Shown: positions 23,942 to 33,068, counted from the stretch's first letter. The stretch: DNA of 64,000 nt from Mycolicibacterium phlei (GCF_001583415.1 NZ_CP014475.1:3596001-3660000); one strand, 5' to 3'. The notes: generated by a model from the sequence alone, not told the origin. Translations and numbers: made by a program.

Positions 23942-25585
23942 TCACTGCTGCTGTTGCTGCTGGTCCTGGTTCAGGTTCTCCATGGGAGAACCCTTGCCGC
24001 GCGGGGGTTTCGGCAGTGACCGCACCACCTCGGCGGCGGCCAGCTCCCGGTCGGCGCCCGACGTGCGCGACGCCAGCACCCAGGTGTCCTTGGAGCCGCC
24101 GCCCTGGCTGGAGTTGACCACCAGCGAGCCCTCCGGCAGCGCGACGCGGGTCAGCCCGCCCGGCAGCACCCACACCTCGTCGCCGTCGTTGACCGCGAAC
24201 GGGCGCAGGTCGACGTGCCGGGGCACCAACTGGTCGCCGATCTTGGTGGGCACCGTCGACAGCTGCATCACCGGCTGGGCGATCCAGCCCCGCGGGTCGT
24301 TGCGGATCTTCTTGGCGACGGCGTTGAGTTCCTTCTCCGAGGCCTCCGGGCCGAACACGATGCCGTACCCGCCGGATCCCTCCACGGGTTTGAGGACGAG
24401 TTCGTCGATGCGGTCGAGCACCTCCTCGCGTTCGTCGTCGAGCCAGCAGCGGTAGGTGTCGACATTGGCCAGCAGTGGTTTCTCCCCCAGGTAGTACTCG
24501 ATGATCGTCGGCACGTAGGTGTAGACGAGCTTGTCGTCGCCGACCCCGTTACCCACCGCGCTGGAGATCACCACGTTGCCGGCGCGGGCGGCGTTGAGCA
24601 GGCCGGCCACCCCGAGCACGGAGTCCGGCCGGAACTGCATCGGGTCCAGGAACGCGTCGTCGATGCGCCGGTAGATCACGTCGACCTGGCGTTCCCCCTC
24701 GGTGGTGCGCATGTAGACGACGTTGTCGCGGCAAAACAGGTCGCGGCCCTCGACGAGCTCCACGCCCATCTGGCGGGCCAGCAGCGAGTGTTCGAAGTAG
24801 GCGGAGTTGTAGACCCCGGGGGTGAGCACGACGACGGTCGGGTCGGCCTCGTTGGTGGCGGCGGCCTTGCGCAGGGCGCGCAGCAGATGCGAGGAGTAGT
24901 CGCCGACCGCGCGGACCCGGTGGGTGGCGAACAGGTTCGGGAACACCCGCGCCATGGTGCGGCGGTTCTCCATGACGTAGGACACACCCGACGGTGAGCG
25001 CAGGTTGTCCTCGAGCACCCGGAAGTTGCCCTGGGCGTCGCGGATCAGGTCGATGCCCGCGACGTGGATGCGCACCCCGTTGGGCGGGGTGATGCCCGCG
25101 GCCTGCCGGTGAAAGTGCTCACAGGAGGTGACCAGCCGGCGCGGGATGACCCCGTCGCGCAGAATCTCCTGCTCGCCGTAGATGTCGTCGAGGTAGAGCT
25201 CAAGCGCCTTGACGCGCTGGATGATGCCGCGCTCGAGCCGGGTCCACTCGGCGGCGGAGATGACGCGCGGCACCAGGTCCAGCGGGAACGGGCGCTCCTG
25301 CCCGGACAGCGAGAACGTGATGCCCTGGTCGGTGAACGCCCGGCCCAGCGCCTCGGCGCGGGCCTCCAGCTCGGAGGCGTCCGACGGGGCGAGCTCGGTG
25401 TAGATCCCCTTGTAGGGACCGCGGACGTTGCCCTGGGCGTCGAACATCTCGTCGAACGCCTCGGCGTAACTGCCCCGGTTGCTGTACCCGGCAAAGACTC
25501 CCTCGTAGCGTTTGGGGGCGCTGCGGTTGGTGCGAGACGATCGGGCGGCAGCGGTCGGGAGCGTTCTGGCGGTCACCCCTGTCAT
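23942..25585 (-). CDS. Circularly permuted type 2 ATP-grasp protein (Rv2411c-like)
   Basis: A 547-residue protein with the DUF404/DUF407 architecture of circularly permuted ATP-grasp enzymes. Visible are the VRIHVAGIDLIRD and NFRVLEDNLRSPSGVSY segments, with metal-binding Glu and Asn, and the LKPVEGSGGYGIVFGP phosphate-loop-like stretch. ATP-grasp enzymes join a carboxylate to an amine through an acyl phosphate, so it probably builds a peptide bond. The C-terminus is a short Gln-rich tail. First gene of the three-gene operon and divergent from rpsT; the 147-bp gap carries both promoters. The first ATG (25585) precedes about 35 poorly conserved residues, so a later start is possible. Confidence 0.88.
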   Translation of the reverse strand: MTGVTARTLPTAAARSSRTNRSAPKRYEGVFAGYSNRGSYAEAFDEMFDAQGNVRGPYKGIYTELAPSDASELEARAEALGRAFTDQGITFSLSGQERPFPLDLVPRVISAAEWTRLERGIIQRVKALELYLDDIYGEQEILRDGVIPRRLVTSCEHFHRQAAGITPPNGVRIHVAGIDLIRDAQGNFRVLEDNLRSPSGVSYVMENRRTMARVFPNLFATHRVRAVGDYSSHLLRALRKAAATNEADPTVVVLTPGVYNSAYFEHSLLARQMGVELVEGRDLFCRDNVVYMRTTEGERQVDVIYRRIDDAFLDPMQFRPDSVLGVAGLLNAARAGNVVISSAVGNGVGDDKLVYTYVPTIIEYYLGEKPLLANVDTYRCWLDDEREEVLDRIDELVLKPVEGSGGYGIVFGPEASEKELNAVAKKIRNDPRGWIAQPVMQLSTVPTKIGDQLVPRHVDLRPFAVNDGDEVWVLPGGLTRVALPEGSLVVNSSQGGGSKDTWVLASRTSGADRELAAAEVVRSLPKPPRGKGSPMENLNQDQQQQQQ

Positions 25586-25732
25586 GCTGCATTACTTCCG
25601 GCGTTCCGGCAGGTTAGGCGGCCCACTTTGGGGAATTGCCCGTCCCGCTGGTAACCTGAACCCTCGCTGCCCTCGCACGGGCGCCTACCAGACTTTGGGA
25701 AACCCTTACCGGATTTACGAAGGACTACACGC

Positions 25733-25993
25733 GTGGCCAACATCAAGTCGCAGGAAAAGCGGATTCGGACGAACGAGAAGCGCCGTCTGCGCAACAAGGC
25801 GGTGAAGTCATCGCTGCACACGGCGGTCCGCCACTTCCGCGAGGCCGTCGCCGAGGGCGACAAGGACAAGGCCGCCGAACTGCTCGCCGCGACCAGCCGC
25901 AAGCTGGACAAGGCCGCCAGCAAGGGCGTCATCCACAAGAATCAGGCCGCCAACCGCAAGTCCGCTCTGGCGCACGCCTTCAACAAGCTCTGA
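25733..25993 (+). CDS. rpsT: 30S ribosomal protein S20
   Basis: An 86-residue basic protein beginning ANIKSQEKRIRTNEKRRLRN and ending in AANRKSALAHAFNKL, the standard bS20 sequence. It binds 16S rRNA in the body of the small subunit. GTG 25733 is preceded by GAAGGA. It is a single-gene unit followed by a strong hairpin at 26033-26070. Position matches Rv2412. Confidence 0.98.
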   Translation: MANIKSQEKRIRTNEKRRLRNKAVKSSLHTAVRHFREAVAEGDKDKAAELLAATSRKLDKAASKGVIHKNQAANRKSALAHAFNKL

Positions 25994-26032
25994 TCGCCCG
26001 CCGCGCACCGCGCGGCGTGCTCCCAGTCTGGT

Positions 26033-26070
26033 AAGTCGCCCACTAGTCCTCGACTAGCTGGGCGACTTTT
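26033..26070 (+). terminator. Rho-independent terminator of rpsT, overlapping the holA 3' end
   Basis: Left arm AAGTCGCCCACTAGTC and right arm GACTAGCTGGGCGACTT pair over 16 bp with one bulged base and a CTC loop, followed by TTTT on the plus strand. The hairpin covers the last holA codons. The minus strand has no T run, so it mainly serves rpsT. Confidence 0.85.
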
Positions 26071-27002
26071 CTGACCGCGGCCTCCAACGCGTATTCGGCG
26101 TCGGCCGCCGCACCCTTGACGTCCGCGTTCAGCGCGGCCACCACCCGCATCGCCTCGGCGATCGTGGTGCGCGACCACCGCCGCGACTGCTTCTGCGCCT
26201 TCTGCACCCGCCACGGCGGCATGCCCAGCTCCGACGCCAGCCGGTACGGGTCCCCCGACATCGGCCCCACCCGCGCGATGGTGTGCACCGCCTCGGCCAG
26301 CGCGTCGGCGAGCACCACGTGCGGTTCGCCGCGCAGCATCGCCCACCGCAGCGCCTCCGCCGCACCCGCGACGTCGCCGACGACCGCCTTGTCGGCGATG
26401 TCGAACCCCTTCACCTCCGCCTTGCCGGAGTGGTAGCGGCGCACCGCCGCGGCGTCCACCGCGCCGCCGGTGTCGGTGACCAGCTGCGACACGGCGGCGG
26501 CCAGTTCCCGGATGTCGGAGCCGATCGCGTCGAGCACCGCGGTGACGGTGTCGTCGTCGACCTTGCACTTGAGCGACTTGAACTCGCGGCGCACGAAGTC
26601 GGCGCGCTCACTGGCCTTGGTGATGCGGGCACACGGATGCACCTGGGCGCCAAGCTTCTTGAGCTGCTCGGCCAGCGCCTTGGCCCGGCCCCCGCCGGAG
26701 TGCACGACGACGAGCATGATGCCCGGCGGCAGGTCGGCGGCCGCGTCGGCGATGAGTTTGACGGCGTCCTTACCCGCCTCGGCGGCGGATTCGAGCACCA
26801 CGATGCGCTCCTCGGCGAACAACGACGGGCTCAGCAGCTCGGCGAGCTCGCTGGTGCTGACCTCGCCGGCGCGCAGCCGGTCGACCGGAACATCCTGGGT
26901 GCCCGCCCGTTTGCGGGCACCGCGCAACACGGCCGCGACGGCCCGTTCGACCAGAAGCTCCTCATCACCGAGCACCAGGTGCAACCGCGACTCTTCGCTC
27001 AC
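26043..27002 (-). CDS. holA: DNA polymerase III subunit delta
   Basis: A 319-residue clamp-loader subunit. It starts LHLVLGDEELLVERAV, as usual for the AAA-like first domain, continues with ERIVVLESAAEAG and the lid region ELAAAVSQLVTD, and ends with the C-terminal helical collar domain (LGMPPWRVQKAQKQSRRW). Delta opens the beta clamp for loading onto primed DNA. GTG 27002. Gene order next to comEC/comEA and rpsT matches Rv2413c. The last codons lie inside the rpsT terminator hairpin. Confidence 0.93.
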   Translation of the reverse strand: MSEESRLHLVLGDEELLVERAVAAVLRGARKRAGTQDVPVDRLRAGEVSTSELAELLSPSLFAEERIVVLESAAEAGKDAVKLIADAAADLPPGIMLVVVHSGGGRAKALAEQLKKLGAQVHPCARITKASERADFVRREFKSLKCKVDDDTVTAVLDAIGSDIRELAAAVSQLVTDTGGAVDAAAVRRYHSGKAEVKGFDIADKAVVGDVAGAAEALRWAMLRGEPHVVLADALAEAVHTIARVGPMSGDPYRLASELGMPPWRVQKAQKQSRRWSRTTIAEAMRVVAALNADVKGAAADAEYALEAAVRKVAQLVED

Positions 27003-27019
27003 CCTGCGATCGTGTCATG

Positions 27020-28540
27020 TCAGCCCGACAGTCCCGACACCGTCCACGCCATCACCGCCAGTGCCGTCGCACACACCACGGCCCGGCCCGCACGGAAGCG
27101 CCAGGACACCGCCGCGGCGGCCCCGGCGGCCGCGACCAGCACCGCCCCGGGCAGGCCCGACGGCACCGGCACCGCGGCGCCGGGCACCGCGGCGGTCCAC
27201 CGCGACACCTGCAGCAGCCACCACAGTTCGGGCCCGGTGAACCGGATCAGCAGCTCCGCCCCGGCCGGCCACAGCGGGCTCAGCGCGGCCGCGGCGGTGC
27301 CCAGGACGGTGATCGGCGCGATGACCGGCGCCGCCGCCAGGTTGGCCGCGACCGCCACCACGCTGACCATTCCGGCCATCCCGGCGACCAGCGGCGCGGT
27401 GACCAGCTGGGCGGCGACCGCGACGCTGACCGCGGCGGCCAGCGGTTTGGGCCAGCCGCGGGCGATCAGCCGCTGCGTCCACACCGGGGCGATCACCACC
27501 AACGCCGCGGTCGCCGACACCGACAACGCGAACCCGATGTCGACGGCCAACTCCGGCGCGGCGACCATCAGCACCAGCACGCTGGCCGCCAGCGCCGGCA
27601 TCGCCTGCCTGCCCCGGTGTGACAGCACGGCCAGCAGCGTGATCGCCCCCATCACCGCGGCACGCAGCACGCTCGCCGACGGCTGCACCACGACGACGAA
27701 CCCCACCAGCGCGACCGCGGCCAGCCCGACCGCCACCCGCGGGCCGACCAGCACCGCGGTCAGCAGCACCGCCCCGCAGACGATCGTGACGTTGGCGCCC
27801 GACACCGCGGTCAGATGCGTCAGACCCGAGGTCTTGAAGTCGGCGACGGTCCGGCGCGGCACCGCCGAGATGTCGCCGAGGACCAGCGCGGGCAGCATCG
27901 CCGCCTGGTCGGCGGGCAGTGCCCGGCGCGCGGCGGCGGCGAACTCGGCGCGCACCCCGTGGGCGGCGCGGTGGATCGGGGCGGCCCGCCCGACCGCCGG
28001 GCGGCCGGTGACCGACAGCACCGCGACGGTGAGGTCGCGGCGGGTCGGGGCGCTGATCCGGGCCCGCACCCGCACCGGGGTGCCCACCGTCAGGTCCGCG
28101 ACGTCGCGGCCCGCGGCGAACACCACCACGTCGCCGGTGGTCCGCCGGTCGTCAACCTGCAGCAGGGCGGCGCGGAACATCGCGCGGTGACCGCCGACGA
28201 TGCGCGGTGTCTCGGTCGGGGCGACGACGACGGTGGCGACCGTCCCGTAGCGCTGCGTGATCGGGTGGCCGCGCACCTGCCCGACCTGCAGGGCCACCGC
28301 CAGCGCGAACGTCGCTGCCACCACCGCCACCGCGGCCAGGCCCGGGCCGACGCGCCGCGGTTCGTCACGGCGGGCCCACCAGCCGGCCGCCGCGGACACG
28401 GCGACGGCGGCGACAGCGGTGAGCCCCGCGCCCGCCGGCGGCCACAGGATGCCGGCGGCGGTGACCGTCCAGGCCGTCGCCGCGGCCGGGACCAGCCGCA
28501 GATCCAGCGGCGCCGCACCGGGCTCGGGCACCGCGGTCAC
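27020..28540 (-). CDS. comEC: ComEC/Rec2-family membrane channel protein
   Basis: A 506-residue polytopic membrane protein with about ten hydrophobic helices and the competence-domain core (LTHLTAVSGANVTIV and PSASVLRAAVMGAITLLAVL). In naturally competent bacteria ComEC carries single-stranded DNA across the membrane. As in other mycobacterial homologues (Rv2414c), the C-terminal metallo-beta-lactamase domain is absent and the protein ends after the last helix. GTG 28540 overlaps the comEA stop as GTGA. Whether mycobacteria use it for DNA uptake is not established. Confidence 0.88.
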   Translation of the reverse strand: MTAVPEPGAAPLDLRLVPAAATAWTVTAAGILWPPAGAGLTAVAAVAVSAAAGWWARRDEPRRVGPGLAAVAVVAATFALAVALQVGQVRGHPITQRYGTVATVVVAPTETPRIVGGHRAMFRAALLQVDDRRTTGDVVVFAAGRDVADLTVGTPVRVRARISAPTRRDLTVAVLSVTGRPAVGRAAPIHRAAHGVRAEFAAAARRALPADQAAMLPALVLGDISAVPRRTVADFKTSGLTHLTAVSGANVTIVCGAVLLTAVLVGPRVAVGLAAVALVGFVVVVQPSASVLRAAVMGAITLLAVLSHRGRQAMPALAASVLVLMVAAPELAVDIGFALSVSATAALVVIAPVWTQRLIARGWPKPLAAAVSVAVAAQLVTAPLVAGMAGMVSVVAVAANLAAAPVIAPITVLGTAAAALSPLWPAGAELLIRFTGPELWWLLQVSRWTAAVPGAAVPVPSGLPGAVLVAAAGAAAAVSWRFRAGRAVVCATALAVMAWTVSGLSG

Positions 28541-29355
28541 ACATGGACGTGCGGGCGCAGTTTCTCCAGCCGCGCGGGTCCGATGCCGTCGACGGCGGAG
28601 AGCTGGTCGACGCTGGTGAACCGGCCGTTGGCCTCGCGCCAGGCGATGATCGCCGCGGCGGTGACGGGGCCGACGCCGGGTAGCGCGTCGAGTTGGTCGG
28701 CGGTGGCGGTGTTGAGGTCCACCGTGCCGCCGCCGGACGCGTCAGGGGCGTCGGCGGCCCCGGCCCCGGCGCCCGCGGGTGTCTCCGCGGTGACCGAGCT
28801 GCCCATCACCGTCGGCTGTCCCGGCGGCGCCGCGATCCCCACCACGATCTGCTCGCCGTCGCCGAGCTTGCGCGCCAGGTTGAGACCCAGCAGGTCCGCT
28901 CCGTCCAGCGCGCCGCCCACCGCGTCGAGCGCGTCGGCGATGCGCGCGCCGGGTTTCAGCGTGACCAGCCCCGGCCGGTGCACCAGCCCCACCACGCTGA
29001 CCACCACCGCGGTGTCGGTTTCCGGCGGCAGGGACGACTCCGCTGAAACCTCCTGCACCGGCGGCAGTTTCGCCGCGGCGACCGCGGGCGCGTCGCCGCG
29101 CACCACGACGAACACCGTGACCAGCACCGCGAGCACCCCGACAGCGGCCAGGGCGAGCACACCGGCACGGCCCGGATCGGCGCGCACGGCGGCCCACCAG
29201 CCGGCCGCACCGGTGGCCGGGGTGTCGGGCAGCCAGCGGGCCAGCGCGGTGTCCGGCGGGGTGTCGGATTCGCCGTCGGGATCGGAGTCGGTGTCGGCAT
29301 CGGTGACAGCACCGAGACGGCGCTGCAGACGGTCGGCAGGCAGTTCGGTTCGCAT
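28537..29355 (-). CDS. comEA: ComEA-like helix-hairpin-helix DNA-binding protein
   Basis: A 272-residue membrane-anchored protein: a cytoplasmic N-terminal stretch rich in Asp, one membrane helix near residues 70-90, a SLBB-type segment (PGLVTLKPGARIADALDAVG), a linker rich in Ala/Gly, and two helix-hairpin-helix motifs at the end (VDLNTATADQLDALPGVGPV and QLSAVDGIGPARLEKLRPHV). It should bind double-stranded DNA outside the membrane and pass it to ComEC. ATG 29355. Matches Rv2415c in place and layout. Confidence 0.9.
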   Translation of the reverse strand: MRTELPADRLQRRLGAVTDADTDSDPDGESDTPPDTALARWLPDTPATGAAGWWAAVRADPGRAGVLALAAVGVLAVLVTVFVVVRGDAPAVAAAKLPPVQEVSAESSLPPETDTAVVVSVVGLVHRPGLVTLKPGARIADALDAVGGALDGADLLGLNLARKLGDGEQIVVGIAAPPGQPTVMGSSVTAETPAGAGAGAADAPDASGGGTVDLNTATADQLDALPGVGPVTAAAIIAWREANGRFTSVDQLSAVDGIGPARLEKLRPHVHV

Positions 29356-29467
29356 GGCCCGAACGCTAGGCGCGCACCCCGACGCGTGGGCCCGTCACCG
29401 CGGCACGGCGACGCGCCCTGGGGATGAAATCACCGTTGGGGATAACCGGGGTGTCTACAGTGTTGGC

Positions 29468-30277
29468 GTGGATCGTCGAGTGCCGGCCGTCGCCGGCATC
29501 GCGTTCGCGGTCTTGTACGGCATTGCGCTCGCGGCGGTTCCGGCGCTGCCCGGTATCGACCAGCCGGGTCTGGAGATCGTCACCCACATCAACGCGCACG
29601 CCACCGCGATGCGGACGCAGGCGCTGCTGCTGGCCTTCGGGTCGCTGGCGCTGGTGGTGGTGATGGCGCACGCCCGCGACCGGCTCACCGGACCGTACGC
29701 GTTCATGTTCACCATCGGCTCGGCGGCGGTGCTGGTCGAGGTGACCCTGGCGACGTGGTTCACCGGCGGGCTGGCCCTGCATCCGGCGGAGCTGGGTTCG
29801 GGCACCGCGCGCACGCTGGCCGACGTCGTCACCATGTTCGGTCCGGTGCTGACCGCGGCGAACATCATGGTCGCGGTGCCGATCCTGTTGGCCGCGAACG
29901 ATGGTCGGTTCCCGCGCTGGGTCGGCATCGCCGCGGCGGTCTTCGCCGTCGAGCAGCTGCTGGAGACCATCACGATCATCGGGCCGCCCGGCAGCTTCAT
30001 CTCACCGGGCGGGCCGATGAACCACTGGCTGGGCGGGCCGCTGTTCATCGTGTTCTTCCTGGTGCTCGGGGTGTCGCTGGCGCTGCCCGAGGACTGGTCG
30101 CCGCGCTTGGCGCGCACGGCCCCGGCTCCCGCCCGCGAGGAGCCCGCCCGGGAGGAGCCCGCCCGCGAGGACACAGAGAATCCGGACACAGAAACCCCGG
30201 ACACCGAGGATCCGGGTGACGACGGGGCGGACGAGCAGACCGGCGGCTCCGACGAGCCCGAGACCCCGCGCGGCTGA
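29468..30277 (+). CDS. Six-helix membrane protein with an acidic repeat tail
   Basis: A 269-residue protein with about six membrane helices (starting VPAVAGIAFAVLYGIALAAV) and a C-terminal tail of about 65 residues that is Pro/Glu/Asp-rich. The tail holds three imperfect PAREE units encoded by near-identical 15-bp repeats (about 30130-30171) and PDTE repeats. Family not recognised; the pattern recalls DUF4386-like integral membrane proteins. GTG 29468 is chosen because hydrophobic sense starts there. Divergent from comEA. In M. tuberculosis the gene next to comEA is eis; no eis-like gene is seen here. Confidence 0.7.
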   Translation: MDRRVPAVAGIAFAVLYGIALAAVPALPGIDQPGLEIVTHINAHATAMRTQALLLAFGSLALVVVMAHARDRLTGPYAFMFTIGSAAVLVEVTLATWFTGGLALHPAELGSGTARTLADVVTMFGPVLTAANIMVAVPILLAANDGRFPRWVGIAAAVFAVEQLLETITIIGPPGSFISPGGPMNHWLGGPLFIVFFLVLGVSLALPEDWSPRLARTAPAPAREEPAREEPAREDTENPDTETPDTEDPGDDGADEQTGGSDEPETPRG

Positions 30278-30329
30278 TCCTCGTCCGAGCCGCCGTCGGT
30301 CCACATGCTGACCGATTAGCATTCCCCCG

Positions 30330-31136
30330 ATGGCAACGTTGCAGCGCTACACCGACCGTCGGGTACTGATCACCGGGGCCGGCTCCGGCATCGGTCAGGC
30401 GACGGCACTGCGGATCCTGTCCGAGGGCGGCACCGTCGTCGCCGCCGATATCAGCGAGGCCGGGCTCGCCGACACCACCGCCAAGGCGGGCGACACCGGC
30501 GGCCGGTTGACCCCCGTCGAACTCGATGTGAGCAGCGAGGAGTCGGTGGTCGCGGGCGTGGCGCGTGCGGTCGAGGTGCTCGGTGGGCTCGACGCCCTGG
30601 TCAACGCGGCGGGCATCCTGCGCTCGTCGCACTTCACCGACACCACGCTGGCCGACTTCGAACAGGTGCTGCGGGTCAACCTGATCGGCACATTCCTGGT
30701 CACCAGGGAAGCCGTCCCGGCGCTGCGCGACGGCAACGCACCCGCGGTGGTCAACTTCAGCTCCACCTCGGCGTCCTTCGCGCACCCGTACATGGCCGCC
30801 TACGCCGCGTCCAAGGGTGGTATTCAGGCGATGACGCACACGCTGGCGCTGGAGTACGCCAAGGCCGGCATCCGGTTCAACTGCGTGCAGCCGGGCTCGA
30901 TCTCGTCGGGAATGACCGACGGCACAGGCGAATCCAAGCAGAGCATCGGCCCGGGACTTCCCGAGGACGCGGACTTCTCGCTGTTCACCAAGATCACGCC
31001 GACGTTGCCGGTCGAGGGCGGCGCGCTGTTCGCCCGGCCCGACGCCGTCGCCGCCGTCGTCGCCATGCTCGCGGCCCCGGAGGCCTACTTCGTCACCGGC
31101 ACCGAAGTCCGGATCGACGGTGGCACCCATATGTAG
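30330..31136 (+). CDS. Short-chain dehydrogenase/reductase
   Basis: A 268-residue classical SDR. The cofactor motif TGAGSGIG is near residue 16, an acidic residue after strand 2 (AADIS) suggests NAD preference, NAAG lies at the usual place, and the catalytic Ser-Tyr-Lys reads FSSTSAS...YAASKGG. The C-terminal GTEVRIDGGTHM is standard. Substrate unknown. ATG 30330. Followed at 38 bp by a DapB-like dehydrogenase gene, so both may act on one pathway. The stop codon lies inside a triple 14-bp repeat. Confidence 0.88.
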   Translation: MATLQRYTDRRVLITGAGSGIGQATALRILSEGGTVVAADISEAGLADTTAKAGDTGGRLTPVELDVSSEESVVAGVARAVEVLGGLDALVNAAGILRSSHFTDTTLADFEQVLRVNLIGTFLVTREAVPALRDGNAPAVVNFSSTSASFAHPYMAAYAASKGGIQAMTHTLALEYAKAGIRFNCVQPGSISSGMTDGTGESKQSIGPGLPEDADFSLFTKITPTLPVEGGALFARPDAVAAVVAMLAAPEAYFVTGTEVRIDGGTHM

Positions 31137-31163
31137 GCACCCGCATGTAGGCACCCGTATGTG
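31122..31163 (+). repeat. Three tandem 14-bp units at the SDR stop codon
   Basis: Units GGCACCCATATGTA, GGCACCCGCATGTA and GGCACCCGTATGTG run head to tail. The first encodes the last SDR codons and its stop; the third leads into the Shine-Dalgarno of the next gene. They look like local duplications that lengthened the gap between two coupled genes. Confidence 0.8.
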
Positions 31164-31173
31164 AGGAGACACC

Positions 31174-32217
31174 GTGGCGACACCCCTGCGCGTGATTCAG
31201 TGGACCACCGGCAATATCGGCCGCCGCTCCCTGCACGCGATCATCGGCCGCGATGACATGGAGCTGGTGGGCGTGTACGCGCACGGCCCGGAGAAGGTCG
31301 GGGTGGACGCCGCGGAACTGGCCGGGTGGCCGGAGCCGACGGGGATCAAGGCCACCAACGACATCGACGAGCTGCTGGCGCAGAAACCCGACGCGTGCTG
31401 CTACAACCCGTTGTGGCCCAACATCGATGAGCTGGTGCGGCTGCTGGAGGCCGGCGTCAATGTGTGCTCCAGCGCGGCGTGGATCACCGGCGGCAAGCAG
31501 ACCCCGCAGGACCTCGAGCGGATCCGGAAAGCCTGCGAGAAGGGCAATTCCACGATCTTCGGCAGCGGCGCTCACCCGGGGATCTCCAACATGGTGGGCA
31601 TGGTGCTGTCGGGCTGCTGCGAGCGGGTCGACGAGATCCGCATCACCGAGTCGGTGGACTGCTCCACCTACGAGTCGGCGGGCACCCAGAAGGCGATGGG
31701 CTTCTCGCAGGATCCCGACACCCCGGGCCTGGCCGAGAGCGTGCGCCGCGAGAGCGAGGTGTTCGCCGAGTCGGCGGCGATGATGGCCGACGCCATGGGT
31801 GTCACGCTCGACCGGATCACGTTCGACGTCGAGTTCAGTGTCGCCACAGACGATTCCGATCTGGGCTTCATGCAGATCCCGAAGGGCACGGTCGCCGGGG
31901 TGTACGGGTATCACCGCGGCTGGGTCGGTGACCGCAACGTGGTCAGCGTCGGGTTCAACTGGATCATGGGCTCGCACGTGACCCCGCCCAAACCGCTCGA
32001 GCACGGCCACGTCATCCAGGTGTTCGGGCTGCCGAACATGCGCACCGTGCTGCACTGCCTGCCGCCGAAGGACTGGACCGAACCCGGGTTCATGGGGCTG
32101 GGCATGATCTACACCGCGATGCCGGTGACCAACGCGGTGCCCGCCGTCGTCGCCGCCCCGCCGGGCATCGTGACGCTCAAGGATCTGCCGGTGATCACCG
32201 GCCGCCCCGCGCTGTAG
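31174..32217 (+). CDS. DapB-fold NAD(P)-dependent dehydrogenase-like protein
   Basis: A 347-residue protein of the mycobacterial dihydrodipicolinate-reductase-like group. It starts VIQWTTGNIGRRSLHAIIGR, a Rossmann GxxGxxG-type loop, and continues with SSAAWITGGKQTP and a GSGAHPGISNMVGM segment. It is not the lysine-pathway DapB, being about 100 residues longer. Members are numerous in mycobacteria and often sit near SDR and lipid or sterol genes; the substrate is unknown. GTG 31174 follows GTGAGGAGAC. Converges on degV with a 14-bp gap. Confidence 0.8.
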   Translation: MATPLRVIQWTTGNIGRRSLHAIIGRDDMELVGVYAHGPEKVGVDAAELAGWPEPTGIKATNDIDELLAQKPDACCYNPLWPNIDELVRLLEAGVNVCSSAAWITGGKQTPQDLERIRKACEKGNSTIFGSGAHPGISNMVGMVLSGCCERVDEIRITESVDCSTYESAGTQKAMGFSQDPDTPGLAESVRRESEVFAESAAMMADAMGVTLDRITFDVEFSVATDDSDLGFMQIPKGTVAGVYGYHRGWVGDRNVVSVGFNWIMGSHVTPPKPLEHGHVIQVFGLPNMRTVLHCLPPKDWTEPGFMGLGMIYTAMPVTNAVPAVVAAPPGIVTLKDLPVITGRPAL

Positions 32218-32231
32218 GGGCGCGGGGGCGT

Positions 32232-33068
32232 TCAGGCCGACAGGTGCACGACGACGCCCGTCGTGCCGGCGCCGAGGTGGATCGCCAGCACCGGGCCCAT
32301 GTCGGAGACTGTCAGCGACTCGATCTGCGGCAGCCGATCCGTCAGCGCCGCACCGATTTCCGCGGCGGCGTCGTGGTTGTCGACGTGGTGCACCGCGATC
32401 GAGGCCCGGCGCTCCCCCACGGTGCCGACCACCCGTTCGATCATCGCGGCGTGCGCCTTGCTGATGGTGCGGATGCGCTGGTCGAGCACCAGGCGGCCGT
32501 CGACGTCCAGGCACAGCAGCGGTTTCACCGACAGCGCGGTGCCCAGCCACGACGCCGCCGTGCCGATCCGGCCGCTGCGCCGCAGGTTGTCCAGCCGGTG
32601 CACCGTGAGAAACGCATGCGTGCGTTCGACGGCCGCGCGCGCCGTCGCCTCCACCGCGTCCAGCCCCTCCCCCGCGGCGGCCGCCCGCGCGGCGGCCAGC
32701 GTGATGAAGCCGACGCCCATCGCCGCTGAACGCGAATTCACCACGCGCACCGACGATCCGAACTCACGGGCGACACCCACCGCGGTGCTGTAGGTGCTCG
32801 ACAGCGCCGCCGACAGGTGCACCGCCACCACCCCGTCGCCGCCGCTGTCGCGCAGCGCCTGCTGATAGGTCTCGGCGAGATCGGCGGGCGACACCCCGGA
32901 GGTGCTGGCCTTCGGCGCGTCGTGGATGTCGTAGGGCACGTCGTCGACCCCGTCGCGCAGATCGACGGAGTCGACCAGCACGTGCAGTGGGACCTGCCGG
33001 ATGTCCCACTGTTTGCGCTCGTCGGGCGTCAACCGCGACGACGAGTCGGTGACGACGACTACGGACAT
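32232..33068 (-). CDS. DegV family fatty-acid-binding protein
   Basis: A 278-residue protein with the two-lobed DegV fold: VVVTDSSSRLTPD at the start, HLSAALSSTYSTA in the ligand site, and GIGTAASWLG and KPLLCLDVDGRLV later on. DegV proteins bind a fatty acid and, in FakB-type members, present it to a kinase; no FakA kinase is nearby. ATG 33068 overlaps the octT stop by 10 bp. Position matches Rv2417c, after the nadD-rsfS-gpgP-octT run. Confidence 0.9.
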   Translation of the reverse strand: MSVVVVTDSSSRLTPDERKQWDIRQVPLHVLVDSVDLRDGVDDVPYDIHDAPKASTSGVSPADLAETYQQALRDSGGDGVVAVHLSAALSSTYSTAVGVAREFGSSVRVVNSRSAAMGVGFITLAAARAAAAGEGLDAVEATARAAVERTHAFLTVHRLDNLRRSGRIGTAASWLGTALSVKPLLCLDVDGRLVLDQRIRTISKAHAAMIERVVGTVGERRASIAVHHVDNHDAAAEIGAALTDRLPQIESLTVSDMGPVLAIHLGAGTTGVVVHLSA

